Positions 1 through 5,921 of a stretch of DNA of 5,921 nucleotides are shown here, one piece after another. The notes beneath the pieces are model-generated. The model saw nothing but the letters and a program-made list of their open reading frames with translations, was not told where the DNA came from and did no database searches. The first letter of the stretch is position 1, and each line of letters starts with the position of its first letter. The DNA lies in contig JAIYEB010000045.1 of assembly GCA_027487195.1 (NCBI GenBank), positions 1 to 5,921 of the forward strand, given 5' to 3'. Source of the DNA: Hyphomicrobiales bacterium (GTDB lineage: Bacteria > Pseudomonadota > Alphaproteobacteria > Rhizobiales > UBA4765). The translations under genes and the position numbers were made by a program.

Positions 1-54
1 CCAGGGACCTCCGGATCCACAATCCGGCGCTCTAACCAACTGAGCTATGGCTGC
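1..54 (-). tRNA. tRNA-His (anticodon GUG), 3' end outside the window
   Basis: Read on the minus strand from base 54, the sequence folds as a tRNA 5' portion. The acceptor 5' strand is GCAGCCA, followed by TA at positions 8-9. The D stem is GCTC/GAGC around an AGTTGGTTA loop. The anticodon stem CCGGA/TCCGG encloses the loop TTGTGGA, so the anticodon is GTG, decoding His codons. A 5-nt variable region AGGTC and the 5' strand of the T stem (CCTGG) follow and run to the window edge. The rest of the T arm, the acceptor 3' strand and the discriminator base are missing. The base just before position 1 is a G (complement of c55). It could be the G-1 typical of tRNA-His, but alphaproteobacterial tRNA-His often lacks a functional G-1, and the pairing partner is not visible. 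It is transcribed away from murC. Confidence 0.95.
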
Positions 55-66
55 CCGACGGCGGAC

Positions 67-96
67 GACATACGGCGAACGGGCGGCGGTTTCAAG
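67..96 (-). promoter_or_regulatory. Possible sigma-70-type promoter for tRNA-His
   Basis: On the minus strand there is a -35-like CTTGAA (bases 96-91) and a -10-like TATGTC (bases 72-67), separated by 18 nt. A start about 6-7 nt past the -10 box would fall near base 60, only a few bases before the tRNA 5' end at 54, which is a sensible leader for a stable RNA. The -35 box resembles the CTTGAC often seen in alphaproteobacteria; the -10 is weak. The assignment is by eye only, and short matches of this quality occur by chance. Confidence 0.4.
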
Positions 97-159
97 CGCC
101 AGTGTCAGACACGATGAACATGCAGCGTTTGCGATAGCGGTGGGCGGCTCAAGCGCCAG
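81..159. repeat. Pair of direct repeats in the tRNA-His/murC intergenic region
   Basis: The 11-mer TCAAGCGCCAG occurs exactly at 92-102 and again at 149-159. Each copy is preceded by GGGCGGC (81-87 and 142-148). In the first copy four extra bases (GGTT) sit between the two blocks; in the second copy they are adjacent. The 11-mers start 57 nt apart. The first copy overlaps the proposed -35 box of the tRNA promoter. It could be a pair of regulator sites, the trace of a local duplication, or chance in GC-rich DNA. The repeat itself is directly visible; any function is inference. Confidence 0.5.
102..112. promoter_or_regulatory. Short perfect inverted repeat GTGTC-A-GACAC, possible operator
   Basis: Two 5-bp perfect arms flank a single A, immediately downstream (plus sense) of the first direct repeat and upstream of the proposed tRNA promoter. 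A symmetric site of this size could bind a dimeric regulator. It is too short and too closely spaced to be a terminator hairpin. No known operator is recognised, and chance is a fair alternative. Confidence 0.2.
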
Positions 160-206
160 CGTGACCAGCCCGCTGCACTGGTCTATGCCAGATCGACATT
201 AGCATT

Positions 207-211
207 GGCGG
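207..211 (+). promoter_or_regulatory. Weak ribosome binding site for murC
   Basis: GGCGG lies 9 nt before the murC ATG. It is only a partial match to the Shine-Dalgarno core, and nothing better is visible upstream. It overlaps a GATTC (GANTC) site at 211-215. Confidence 0.3.
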
Positions 212-220
212 ATTCGCACC

Positions 221-1624
221 ATGAAACTCCCTCCCAGCGTTGGCCTGATCCATTTCGTCGGCATTGGCGGCATCGGCATGTCGGGCATTGCCGAGATGCT
301 TTCAAACCTCGGATACAAGGTTCAGGGCTCCGATCTGTCAGATAATGCCAATGTTCGCCGACTGGTTGGCAACGGAATTCCGGTTTCCATCGGTCATCGA
401 GCCGAGAATCTTGGCGACGCCGAGGTGGTTGTCGTCTCGTCTGCGGTCAAGCGCGACAATCCGGAACTCTCTGCTGCGCGTGAGCGGCGCCTTCCCGTCG
501 TGCGGCGCGCGGAAATGCTGGCCGAATTGATGCGGCTCAGGTCCTGCGTGGCGATTGCCGGCACCCACGGCAAGACGACAACGACATCCCTTGTTGCAAC
601 GCTGCTTGATGCCGGCGGCCTCGACCCAACCGTCATCAACGGTGGCATCATCAACGCCTATGGCACGAATGCGCGCATGGGCCAGGGCAGCTGGATGGTC
701 GTGGAGGCGGATGAATCCGATGGCACCTTCCTGAAGCTGCCAGCCGACGTCGCCCTTGTGACCAACATTGACCCCGAGCATCTGGACCACTTCAAGACCT
801 TCGACGCGATCAAGGAGGCGTTCCGCACCTTTGTCGAGAACGTCCCGTTCTACGGTTTTGCGGTTTTGTGCATCGACCATCCTGTCGTGCAGGATCTCGT
901 CGGCAGGATCGAAGACCGTCGCGTCGTGACCTACGGCGAGAACCCGCAGGCTGATGTGCGTCTTGTTGACGTGCGCGCAGACGGCGCAACCACGAAGTTT
1001 GCGGTTGAGGTCCGCACCCGCAAGACCGGCGCCGTGCGCCGGATCGAGGCGCTGACCTTGCCAATGCCGGGCCGGCACAACGCACTCAACGCCACGGGTG
1101 CCATTGCAATCGCGCTCGATCTTGGCCTCACCGACGATTCAATCCGCCGTGGTCTTGCCTCCTTCGCGGGCGTGAAGCGGCGCTTCACCCGCACCGGCGA
1201 GTGGAATGGCGTGACGGTCTATGATGATTACGGCCATCACCCGGTTGAGATTTCGGCAGTCCTCAGGGCAGCCCGCTCATCGACGCAGGGACGCGTCATT
1301 GCCGTCGTGCAACCCCACCGCTACTCGCGGCTTGCCTCACTGTTCGACCAGTTCGCGACCTGCATGAACGATGCCGATACGGTGATCATCACAGACATCT
1401 ATGCGGCAGGTGAAGCACCGATCGAAGGTGCAAGCCGAGACGCGCTTGTCAGCGCGATCAAGGCCCATGGCCACCGCCATGTCCTGCCGCTGGCAGGTCC
1501 AGAGGCGCTCGCCGGGATGGTGCGCGCCGCGGTGAAGCCCGGCGACGTTGTCATCTGTCTTGGCGCGGGCACGATCACGAACTGGGCCTACGCGCTCCCG
1601 CAAGAGTTGGCAGCGCTCGGATGA
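221..1624 (+). CDS. murC: UDP-N-acetylmuramate--L-alanine ligase MurC
   Basis: Cytoplasmic Mur ligase that uses ATP to join L-alanine to UDP-MurNAc, the first amino acid of the peptidoglycan stem. At 467 residues it has the normal family length. The N-terminal nucleotide-sugar binding domain carries the glycine loop GIGGIGMSG (14-22). The ATP-binding central domain has the P-loop GTHGKTTT (114-121), the VEADESDGTF segment (161-170) and NIDPEHLDH (182-190). PGRHNALNA (283-291) leads into the C-terminal domain, with YDDYGHHP (334-341), QPHRYSR (364-370) and LGAGTI (447-452). All hallmark motifs are intact. The ATG at 221 fits the usual short N-terminus before the first beta strand. It is the first gene of the visible operon, 166 nt from the divergent tRNA-His. 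Its last bases overlap the murB start (ATGA), implying translational coupling. Confidence 0.97.
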   Translation: MKLPPSVGLIHFVGIGGIGMSGIAEMLSNLGYKVQGSDLSDNANVRRLVGNGIPVSIGHRAENLGDAEVVVVSSAVKRDNPELSAARERRLPVVRRAEMLAELMRLRSCVAIAGTHGKTTTTSLVATLLDAGGLDPTVINGGIINAYGTNARMGQGSWMVVEADESDGTFLKLPADVALVTNIDPEHLDHFKTFDAIKEAFRTFVENVPFYGFAVLCIDHPVVQDLVGRIEDRRVVTYGENPQADVRLVDVRADGATTKFAVEVRTRKTGAVRRIEALTLPMPGRHNALNATGAIAIALDLGLTDDSIRRGLASFAGVKRRFTRTGEWNGVTVYDDYGHHPVEISAVLRAARSSTQGRVIAVVQPHRYSRLASLFDQFATCMNDADTVIITDIYAAGEAPIEGASRDALVSAIKAHGHRHVLPLAGPEALAGMVRAAVKPGDVVICLGAGTITNWAYALPQELAALG

Positions 1625-2586
1625 GCACAGCGCTCCCCGACATCTCCGGCAACATTGCTGCCCTGATGCCGGGTCTGAAGGGGCGTCTTGTCGCGAACCA
1701 ACCCCTGGCTGATCTGACCTGGCTGAGGGTCGGTGGGCCGGCACAGCTCCTGTTCACACCGGCAAGTGCCGAAGATCTCGCCTACTTCCTATGGCATTTG
1801 CCCGCCATGATCCCTGTGACCGTCATCGGGGTTGGCTCCAATCTGATCGTGCGGGATGGCGGCGTCCCTGGTGTTGTCGTTCGCCTCAGTCCAAAAGCCT
1901 TTGGCAAGATCGAGGCCTTGGGCTCAAACCGTCTCAGGGTCGGCGCTGCCGCACTCGACAAGCGGGTCGCGGAAGCAGCCGCCGAGGCCAGCATTGGCGG
2001 GCTCGAGTTCCTTTATGGCATCCCCGGCACCATCGGCGGCGCACTGCGCATGAACGCCGGCGCGAATGGCGGAGAAATCCGCGATGTGGTCGAAACCGCT
2101 GAAGCGGTGCTGCGATCCGGCGAGCGGGTTCACTTCACCGCCGCTGAGCTTGGCTTCAGCTACCGTGCATCGGCAGCCCCGCATGATGCGATCTTCACGT
2201 CAGCGATCCTGCGCGGTTCGCCCGACAGTCTCATCGAGATCCGTGCGCGCATGGAGGCGGTCCGCGTCCATCGCGAAACGGTTCAGCCCATTCGCGACAA
2301 GACAGGTGGCTCCACGTTCAAGAACCCCCCTGGCCTTTCAGCGTGGCGGGTGATCGATCAAGCGGGCTTGCGCGGCTTTCGTATCGGCAGCGCGCATATG
2401 AGCCAGCTGCACTGCAACTTCCTGATCAATGACGGCGATGCCAATGCGGCAGACGTCGAGCGGCTCGGTGAAACCGTGCGCCGCCGCGTGTTTGAACATT
2501 CCGGCGTGCGTCTGGCCTGGGAGATCAAGCGGATTGGTATTCCGCTTCCCGGTCAGGCGGTTGAGCCAGCCTTTGGAGACGACTGA
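1621..2586 (+). CDS. murB: UDP-N-acetylenolpyruvoylglucosamine reductase MurB (type II)
   Basis: Cytoplasmic FAD enzyme that uses NADPH to reduce UDP-GlcNAc-enolpyruvate to UDP-MurNAc, the substrate of MurC next door. At 321 residues it matches the type II family. FAD-binding motifs are VGSNLIVRD (71-79) and the glycine-rich GIPGTIGGALRMNAGANGG (133-151). SYR (180-182) and GGSTFKNP (229-236), which contains the catalytic-type Ser231, form the substrate site. HMSQLHCNFLIN (259-270) and the C-terminal LAWEIKRIG (298-306), with the likely proton-donor Glu301, complete the active site. In related alphaproteobacterial proteins, as recalled, the SQLHC stretch usually reads SELHC; the Glu-to-Gln change is not at a residue known to be catalytic. 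The start is the ATG of an ATGA overlap with the murC stop, with no strong Shine-Dalgarno, so re-initiation by ribosomes leaving murC is likely. Confidence 0.96.
   Translation: MSTALPDISGNIAALMPGLKGRLVANQPLADLTWLRVGGPAQLLFTPASAEDLAYFLWHLPAMIPVTVIGVGSNLIVRDGGVPGVVVRLSPKAFGKIEALGSNRLRVGAAALDKRVAEAAAEASIGGLEFLYGIPGTIGGALRMNAGANGGEIRDVVETAEAVLRSGERVHFTAAELGFSYRASAAPHDAIFTSAILRGSPDSLIEIRARMEAVRVHRETVQPIRDKTGGSTFKNPPGLSAWRVIDQAGLRGFRIGSAHMSQLHCNFLINDGDANAADVERLGETVRRRVFEHSGVRLAWEIKRIGIPLPGQAVEPAFGDD
2575..2578 (+). promoter_or_regulatory. Ribosome binding site for ddl
   Basis: GGAG inside the last codons of murB lies 10 nt before the ddl ATG at 2589 and supports that start. The murB stop and the ddl start are separated by only 2 nt. 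Confidence 0.6.
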
Positions 2587-2588
2587 AA

Positions 2589-3557
2589 ATGGCAAAGCAT
2601 GTGGCTGTGTTGATGGGTGGCTGGTCGTCGGAACGTCAGGTCAGCCTGTGGTCTGGTGCGGCATGCACCGCTGTTCTTCGGGAAGCGGGATACCAGGTCA
2701 CGCCGATTGATGTTGGCCGCGATGTTGCCACCAGGCTTGCCGAGCTGAAACCCGATGTCGCTTTCATTGCGCTCCATGGCGAAGGCGGCGAAGACGGTAC
2801 GATCCAGGGCCTGCTGGAAGTCATGGCGATTCCCTACACCCACTCCGGCGTGCTGGCGTCAGCCCTGTCCATGGACAAGCAGGCAGCGAAAAAGATCGTG
2901 CAAGCCGCTGGGCTTGCGGTTGCAGAAGGCAAGCTGGTCGCACGCAAGGAAGCGGCGCGGGCGCATGTTCTGCCAAGGCCTTATGTGCTGAAGCCAAACG
3001 ACGGGGGCTCGTCCGTTGGCGTCCACATCGTGCGCGAGGACATGGAACACCCGCCCCAGGAGCTCTGGCGCGACGACTATCCGCATGGCGACATGCTGCT
3101 GGCAGAGCGCTTCATCCCGGGCATGGAACTCACCTGCGCGGTCATGGGCGATGTTGCGCTTGGCGTGATCGAGATTGTGCAGGGCGCAGCCTTCTACGAC
3201 TACGAGGCTAAGTATGCTCCCGGGGGGTCAACTCATGTGTACCCGGCCAGAATTAAACCGAATGTTTACCAATCTATCCAGAAGATGACCCTGACTGCAC
3301 ATACTGCTTTGGGCTGTCGTGGAGTGACGAGAGTTGATTTTCGTTACGACGACAGACCGAACGGGACAGGCGAGATTGTGTTTCTGGAACTGAACACCGT
3401 TCCCGGAATGACAGCGACCTCTCTCGTACCGGAGCTGGCGGCCCATGCGGGCCATCCGTTCCCAGAGTTGTTGCGATGGATGGTGGAGGACGCATCTTGC
3501 GGCCGGCGAAAAAGCGAGCGGCATCTCGGCAGCGTGGAGGTTTTTCCGCGCAGCTGA
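2589..3557 (+). CDS. ddl: D-alanine--D-alanine ligase Ddl
   Basis: Cytoplasmic ATP-grasp ligase that condenses two D-alanines, via a D-alanyl phosphate, into the dipeptide added to the stem peptide by MurF. It has 322 residues, slightly longer than the usual 305-310. Domains in order: N-terminal domain with MGGWSSER (9-16, Glu15) and HGEGGEDG (63-70); central ATP-grasp domain with VLKPNDGGSSVGV (133-145) and the YDYEAKYAPGG loop (203-213); C-terminal ATP-grasp part with RVDF (248-251) and ELNTVPGMTATSLVPE (267-282), which bears the Mg-binding and substrate residues Arg248, Asn269 and Gly273. All key residues are present. The usual C-terminal WMVEDASC ends at residue 304 and is followed by an atypical 18-residue tail, read from bases that also encode the start of FtsQ. 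Codons for about residues 207-280 differ sharply from the rest of the gene (see the separate entry). Confidence 0.95.
   Translation: MAKHVAVLMGGWSSERQVSLWSGAACTAVLREAGYQVTPIDVGRDVATRLAELKPDVAFIALHGEGGEDGTIQGLLEVMAIPYTHSGVLASALSMDKQAAKKIVQAAGLAVAEGKLVARKEAARAHVLPRPYVLKPNDGGSSVGVHIVREDMEHPPQELWRDDYPHGDMLLAERFIPGMELTCAVMGDVALGVIEIVQGAAFYDYEAKYAPGGSTHVYPARIKPNVYQSIQKMTLTAHTALGCRGVTRVDFRYDDRPNGTGEIVFLELNTVPGMTATSLVPELAAHAGHPFPELLRWMVEDASCGRRKSERHLGSVEVFPRS
3207..3425. other. Compositionally odd tract inside ddl, possible recombined segment
   Basis: GC counted by hand is about 51% for 3241-3420, against about 65% for 3001-3180 and 65% for 3421-3480. Only four in-frame AGA arginine codons occur in the five genes, and three of them lie here (3249, 3330, 3354); the fourth is at the end of ftsQ. 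ATT, AAA, ACT, TCT and GTT codons are also enriched. The reading frame and the Ddl motifs are intact, so the tract encodes a working C-terminal ATP-grasp region. Edges are estimates: the left one falls near a six-G run at 3222-3227. Homologous replacement from a lower-GC relative is the simplest reading; local drift is the alternative. Confidence 0.5.
3476..3557 (+). other. 82-nt out-of-frame overlap of ddl and ftsQ
   Basis: The ftsQ ATG sits inside the ddl codons for the conserved Ddl segment WMVEDAS, so the same bases give WMVED in one frame and MDGGGR in the other. The ddl frame then runs on to its TGA at 3555-3557 while ftsQ continues. The overlap is much longer than the 4-nt ATGA junctions on either side in this operon. 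It depends on 3476 being the true ftsQ start. Confidence 0.65.
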
Positions 3558-4597
3558 CGCATGTCTGGCACAGGTTGACAGGCCGCGACGCCGTCACCGT
3601 GCAACGCATTGGCGCGCCGACTGCAGCCAAGCTCCCGGTGCCCAAGACAAGGTCGAAGCGCACGATGCCTCGCATCGCCCGCTCGCCCGCCGAGCGCTGG
3701 GCACGCGGCGAAGCGCCAACCCGCGCAGCCCTGATTGCATGCCTTGTGTTCCTCGGGGCCTCCGCCGCCTACGCAGCCCGCCTTGGTGGCCATCTCCCAT
3801 CGGTTGGCGATGCGACAACCGCGACCTTGAACGGTGCAGCCAATGTCGCCGGCCTTGGCATCACGGACGTTCGCGTGATCGGTGCAAGCCGCATGTCGGG
3901 CGAGGAAGTGGTGATGCGCCTTGGCATCGACCAGACATCGTCGCTGCTCACTTTTGACGCGGAAGCAGGCCGTCGTCTTCTGCTTGATGTGCCGTGGGTG
4001 AAGTCGGCTTCAGTGCGCAAGCTTTACCCGGCAACGCTTGAAATCGTCATGGAAGAGCGCGAGCCCTATGCACTCTGGCAACGCGCAGGCCAGGTGTCGC
4101 TGCTTGATCGCGACGGGCGCACGATCGGCCCTTATGACGATGAGCGCTTCTCAAGCCTTCCCCTCGTTGTCGGCGAAGGCGCCGACAGGCGCGCGTCAGA
4201 GATTATCGAATTGCTGGCTGCAAACGATGCCGTGCGCTCTCGCGTGCGCGCCGCCATCCTCGTTGCAGAGCGGCGTTGGACGCTGAAACTGTCTGATGGT
4301 GTCGACGTCAAGCTGCCCGAACTCGAGCCGGGCAATGCCATAGCGCTTCTGGCGCGCCTTGATCGTGAGCAGGGCATCCTGAATCGCGACATTGCAGCGC
4401 TCGATTTCAGGCTGACGGATCGCGTCACGGTGCGTCTGACTGAAGCCGCATCGAATCGGCGCATGGAGCACATTCGGGTCCGCATTCCGGGCCAGCTGCC
4501 AAACGCTCGGCCTGCCGTCCACCAGCCACCCGCTGTCGCGCCTGCCCATTCGCCTGCCGTAGTCACTCCGCCCCAAAGACCAGGACGCACCACATGA
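3476..4597 (+). CDS. ftsQ: Cell division protein FtsQ
   Basis: Bitopic inner-membrane protein of the divisome that, in model bacteria, binds FtsB/FtsL through its periplasmic part and links early and late division proteins. It has 373 residues. A long basic cytoplasmic tail (1-83) precedes one membrane segment at about 84-100 (AALIACLVFLGASAAYA). A POTRA domain follows at about 128-198, beginning GITDVRVIGASRMSGEEV and containing VPWVKSASVRKLYP (172-185). The beta domain reaches about residue 340, and a proline- and alanine-rich tail (341-373) ends the protein. The start at 3476 was chosen because MDGGGR resembles the N-terminus recalled for rhizobial FtsQ proteins. ATG 3665 (residue 64) would keep the membrane segment and avoid the overlap with ddl, so the start is less certain than the gene. 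AGAG at 3464-3467 is a weak ribosome site. The stop overlaps the ftsA start by ATGA. Confidence 0.92.
   Translation: MDGGGRILRPAKKRAASRQRGGFSAQLTHVWHRLTGRDAVTVQRIGAPTAAKLPVPKTRSKRTMPRIARSPAERWARGEAPTRAALIACLVFLGASAAYAARLGGHLPSVGDATTATLNGAANVAGLGITDVRVIGASRMSGEEVVMRLGIDQTSSLLTFDAEAGRRLLLDVPWVKSASVRKLYPATLEIVMEEREPYALWQRAGQVSLLDRDGRTIGPYDDERFSSLPLVVGEGADRRASEIIELLAANDAVRSRVRAAILVAERRWTLKLSDGVDVKLPELEPGNAIALLARLDREQGILNRDIAALDFRLTDRVTVRLTEAASNRRMEHIRVRIPGQLPNARPAVHQPPAVAPAHSPAVVTPPQRPGRTT
4582..4585 (+). promoter_or_regulatory. Ribosome binding site for ftsA
   Basis: AGGA inside the final codons of ftsQ lies 8 nt before the ftsA ATG at 4594. Together with the ATGA stop/start overlap it supports that start and suggests coupling with ftsQ. 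Confidence 0.6.
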
Positions 4598-5913
4598 GCG
4601 GCTTTCTTGGTGCACGCGGCCCACGCCTTCGTCCGCTGAACCCGAAGCGGGCGACAACCGTTTCCGTGCTCGACGTGGGCTCCTCGAAGATCATCTGCCT
4701 GATCGCGCGCCTGAAGCCGATTGAGCCCGGCATCATGCTGCCGGACCGCACCCATATGGCTGAAGTGGTCGGCATCGGGTACCAGCGTTCGCGCGGCATT
4801 CGCCGTGGCGCGGTTGTCGACATGAATGCCGCCGAACAGGCGATCCGTCTGGCGGTGGACGCCGCCGAGCGCATGTCCGACCTCACCGTCGAGAGCCTGA
4901 TCGTCAATCTCTCCTGCGGCCAGCTCGGCTCGGACGCCTATCACGCCTCGGTCGCCATCGGCGGCCACAATGTCGAGGATGGCGATATCGATCGCGTATT
5001 GAAGGCCGGCACGGCGCACTCTGTGCGCGACGGACGCTCGGTCATTCATACGCTGCCGATCGGCTATTCGCTCGATCAGCAAAGCTTCATTCGCGATCCG
5101 CGCGGCATGACCGGGGAGCAGCTTGGCCTCGACATGCATGTCGTGACAGCCGAAGCCCTGCCGATCCGCAATCTCCTGGCCTGCATCGAGCGCTGCCACC
5201 TCGCGGTCGATGCGCTGGTTGCCACACCATATGCATCGGGCCTCTCGGCGCTCATTGAAGATGAAGCCGAGCTTGGAACACTCGTCATCGACATGGGCGG
5301 CGGGACAACAACCGCAGCCGTGTTTCATGAGGGACGCTTCGTTCACGCAGAATCGCTGCCGGTCGGCGGTCACAACGTGACGCTTGATATTGCGCGCGGC
5401 CTGTCGACGCCGGTGAATGACGCCGAGCGCCTGAAGACGATGTACGGCTCACCGTTGCCCTGCCCGTCCGATGATCGCGAAATCCTGACCGTTCCCCTTG
5501 TCGGCGATGACACCGACATGCCGAACCAGGTTCCGCGCTCCCAACTCGTTCGCATCATCCGCCCGCGGATCGAGGAAACCCTCGAAATGATCCGCGACAA
5601 GCTGTCCGCCTCAGGCGCCCACGCGCTTGCCGGGCGAACCATCGTTTTGACCGGCGGTGCGGCCCAGTTGACGGGCCTGCCGGAAGTCGCGCGCCGCATT
5701 CTTGGCCGCAATGTCCGTGTCGGTCGCCCCCTTGGGATCTCGGGTTTGCCCGAGAACTACAAGGGACCCGCGTTTTGCGCATCCGTTGGCCTTGCAGTGT
5801 ACCCGCAGGTCGCACAGTTCGAACAGTTCCAGCCGCGTTCGCGCGGGACCCGGGCAACCGGGACCGACGGTGGCTACTTCACGCGCGTTGGCGCGTGGCT
5901 CCGCAGTTTTTGA
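4594..5913 (+). CDS. ftsA: Cell division protein FtsA
   Basis: Actin-like ATPase on the cytoplasmic face of the inner membrane; it anchors FtsZ filaments and recruits later division proteins. It is complete at 439 residues, a normal length for alphaproteobacteria. A basic leader (1-20) precedes domain 1A with phosphate-1 motif LDVGSSKI (26-33). The family-specific 1C domain lies at roughly 100-185 (SHS2 fold). Domain 2 has phosphate-2 motif VIDMGGGTT (231-239) and the adenosine motif LTGGAAQLTG (352-361). Residues 426-439 (GGYFTRVGAWLRSF) form the expected C-terminal amphipathic membrane-targeting helix, so the protein is not truncated. A less conserved linker (about 405-425) joins it to the core. 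The start overlaps the ftsQ stop. ftsZ normally follows but would begin beyond the window. Confidence 0.96.
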   Translation: MSGFLGARGPRLRPLNPKRATTVSVLDVGSSKIICLIARLKPIEPGIMLPDRTHMAEVVGIGYQRSRGIRRGAVVDMNAAEQAIRLAVDAAERMSDLTVESLIVNLSCGQLGSDAYHASVAIGGHNVEDGDIDRVLKAGTAHSVRDGRSVIHTLPIGYSLDQQSFIRDPRGMTGEQLGLDMHVVTAEALPIRNLLACIERCHLAVDALVATPYASGLSALIEDEAELGTLVIDMGGGTTTAAVFHEGRFVHAESLPVGGHNVTLDIARGLSTPVNDAERLKTMYGSPLPCPSDDREILTVPLVGDDTDMPNQVPRSQLVRIIRPRIEETLEMIRDKLSASGAHALAGRTIVLTGGAAQLTGLPEVARRILGRNVRVGRPLGISGLPENYKGPAFCASVGLAVYPQVAQFEQFQPRSRGTRATGTDGGYFTRVGAWLRSF

Positions 5914-5921
5914 CATATCTC

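Noticed and set aside
200..205. TAGCAT as a -10 box for murC
   Set aside because: There is no acceptable -35 at 16-18 nt upstream and the match is only 4 of 6, so no murC promoter is claimed.
338..1078. A 246-codon open frame on the minus strand inside murC
   Set aside because: It is fully antisense to conserved MurC motifs and its translation is low in complexity and unlike any family I know; a shadow frame.
2259..2415. Gln in SQLHC of MurB as a lost catalytic residue
   Set aside because: The position varies among MurB families as far as I recall, and the catalytic Ser231 and Glu301 are present.
3222..3227. Six-G run in ddl as a frameshift or phase-variation site
   Set aside because: The frame is intact on both sides, the Ddl motifs continue without a break, and a 6-base run is short for phase variation.
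4132..5373. A 413-codon open frame on the minus strand across ftsQ and ftsA
   Set aside because: It lies antisense to two clearly conserved genes, has no recognisable motif, and is rich in Cys, His and Arg in the way of shadow frames in GC-rich DNA.
5914..5921. Start of ftsZ or a terminator after ftsA
   Set aside because: Only eight bases remain, with no start codon or hairpin, so nothing can be supported.

Overview
The window is a stretch of an alphaproteobacterial dcw (division and cell wall) cluster. The five genes run in the same direction: murC, murB, ddl, ftsQ, ftsA. A partial tRNA-His gene points the other way at the left edge. GC content is high (about 60-65% in most lines counted by hand). 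The gene order, the protein signatures (MurC beginning with IHFVGIGGIGMSGIAE, MurB of the type II kind, Ddl ending in a WMVEDAS motif, FtsA with a long N-terminal leader) and the scarcity of GANTC sites all suggest an alphaproteobacterium, most likely of the Hyphomicrobiales (Rhizobiales). The genus cannot be set from this sequence.

Layout. Bases 1-54 are the first 54 nt of tRNA-His(GUG) on the minus strand; its 3' end lies outside the window. Bases 55-220 are the only real intergenic region. It holds a plausible tRNA promoter, an 11-bp direct repeat with shared flanking bases, a short perfect inverted repeat, a GANTC site next to the murC start, and probably an unrecognised promoter for the mur-fts genes. 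From 221 to 5913 the DNA is almost entirely coding: murC and murB overlap by ATGA, murB and ddl are 2 nt apart, ddl and ftsQ overlap by 82 nt out of frame, and ftsQ and ftsA overlap by ATGA. Only 8 bases follow ftsA. ftsZ is expected next in this order but is not seen.

How the genes work together. MurB reduces UDP-GlcNAc-enolpyruvate to UDP-MurNAc. MurC adds L-alanine to it. Ddl makes the D-Ala-D-Ala dipeptide for the end of the stem peptide. FtsQ (periplasmic divisome scaffold) and FtsA (actin-like membrane tether for FtsZ) direct where that wall material is used at division. The tight packing suggests one translationally coupled operon.

No new system is apparent; this is core housekeeping DNA. 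The two points most worth a second look are a segment of about 200 bp inside ddl, with lower GC and three of the window's four AGA codons, which looks like a recombined (mosaic) tract, and the ddl/ftsQ overlap, in which the conserved Ddl C-terminus and the FtsQ N-terminus are read from the same bases.
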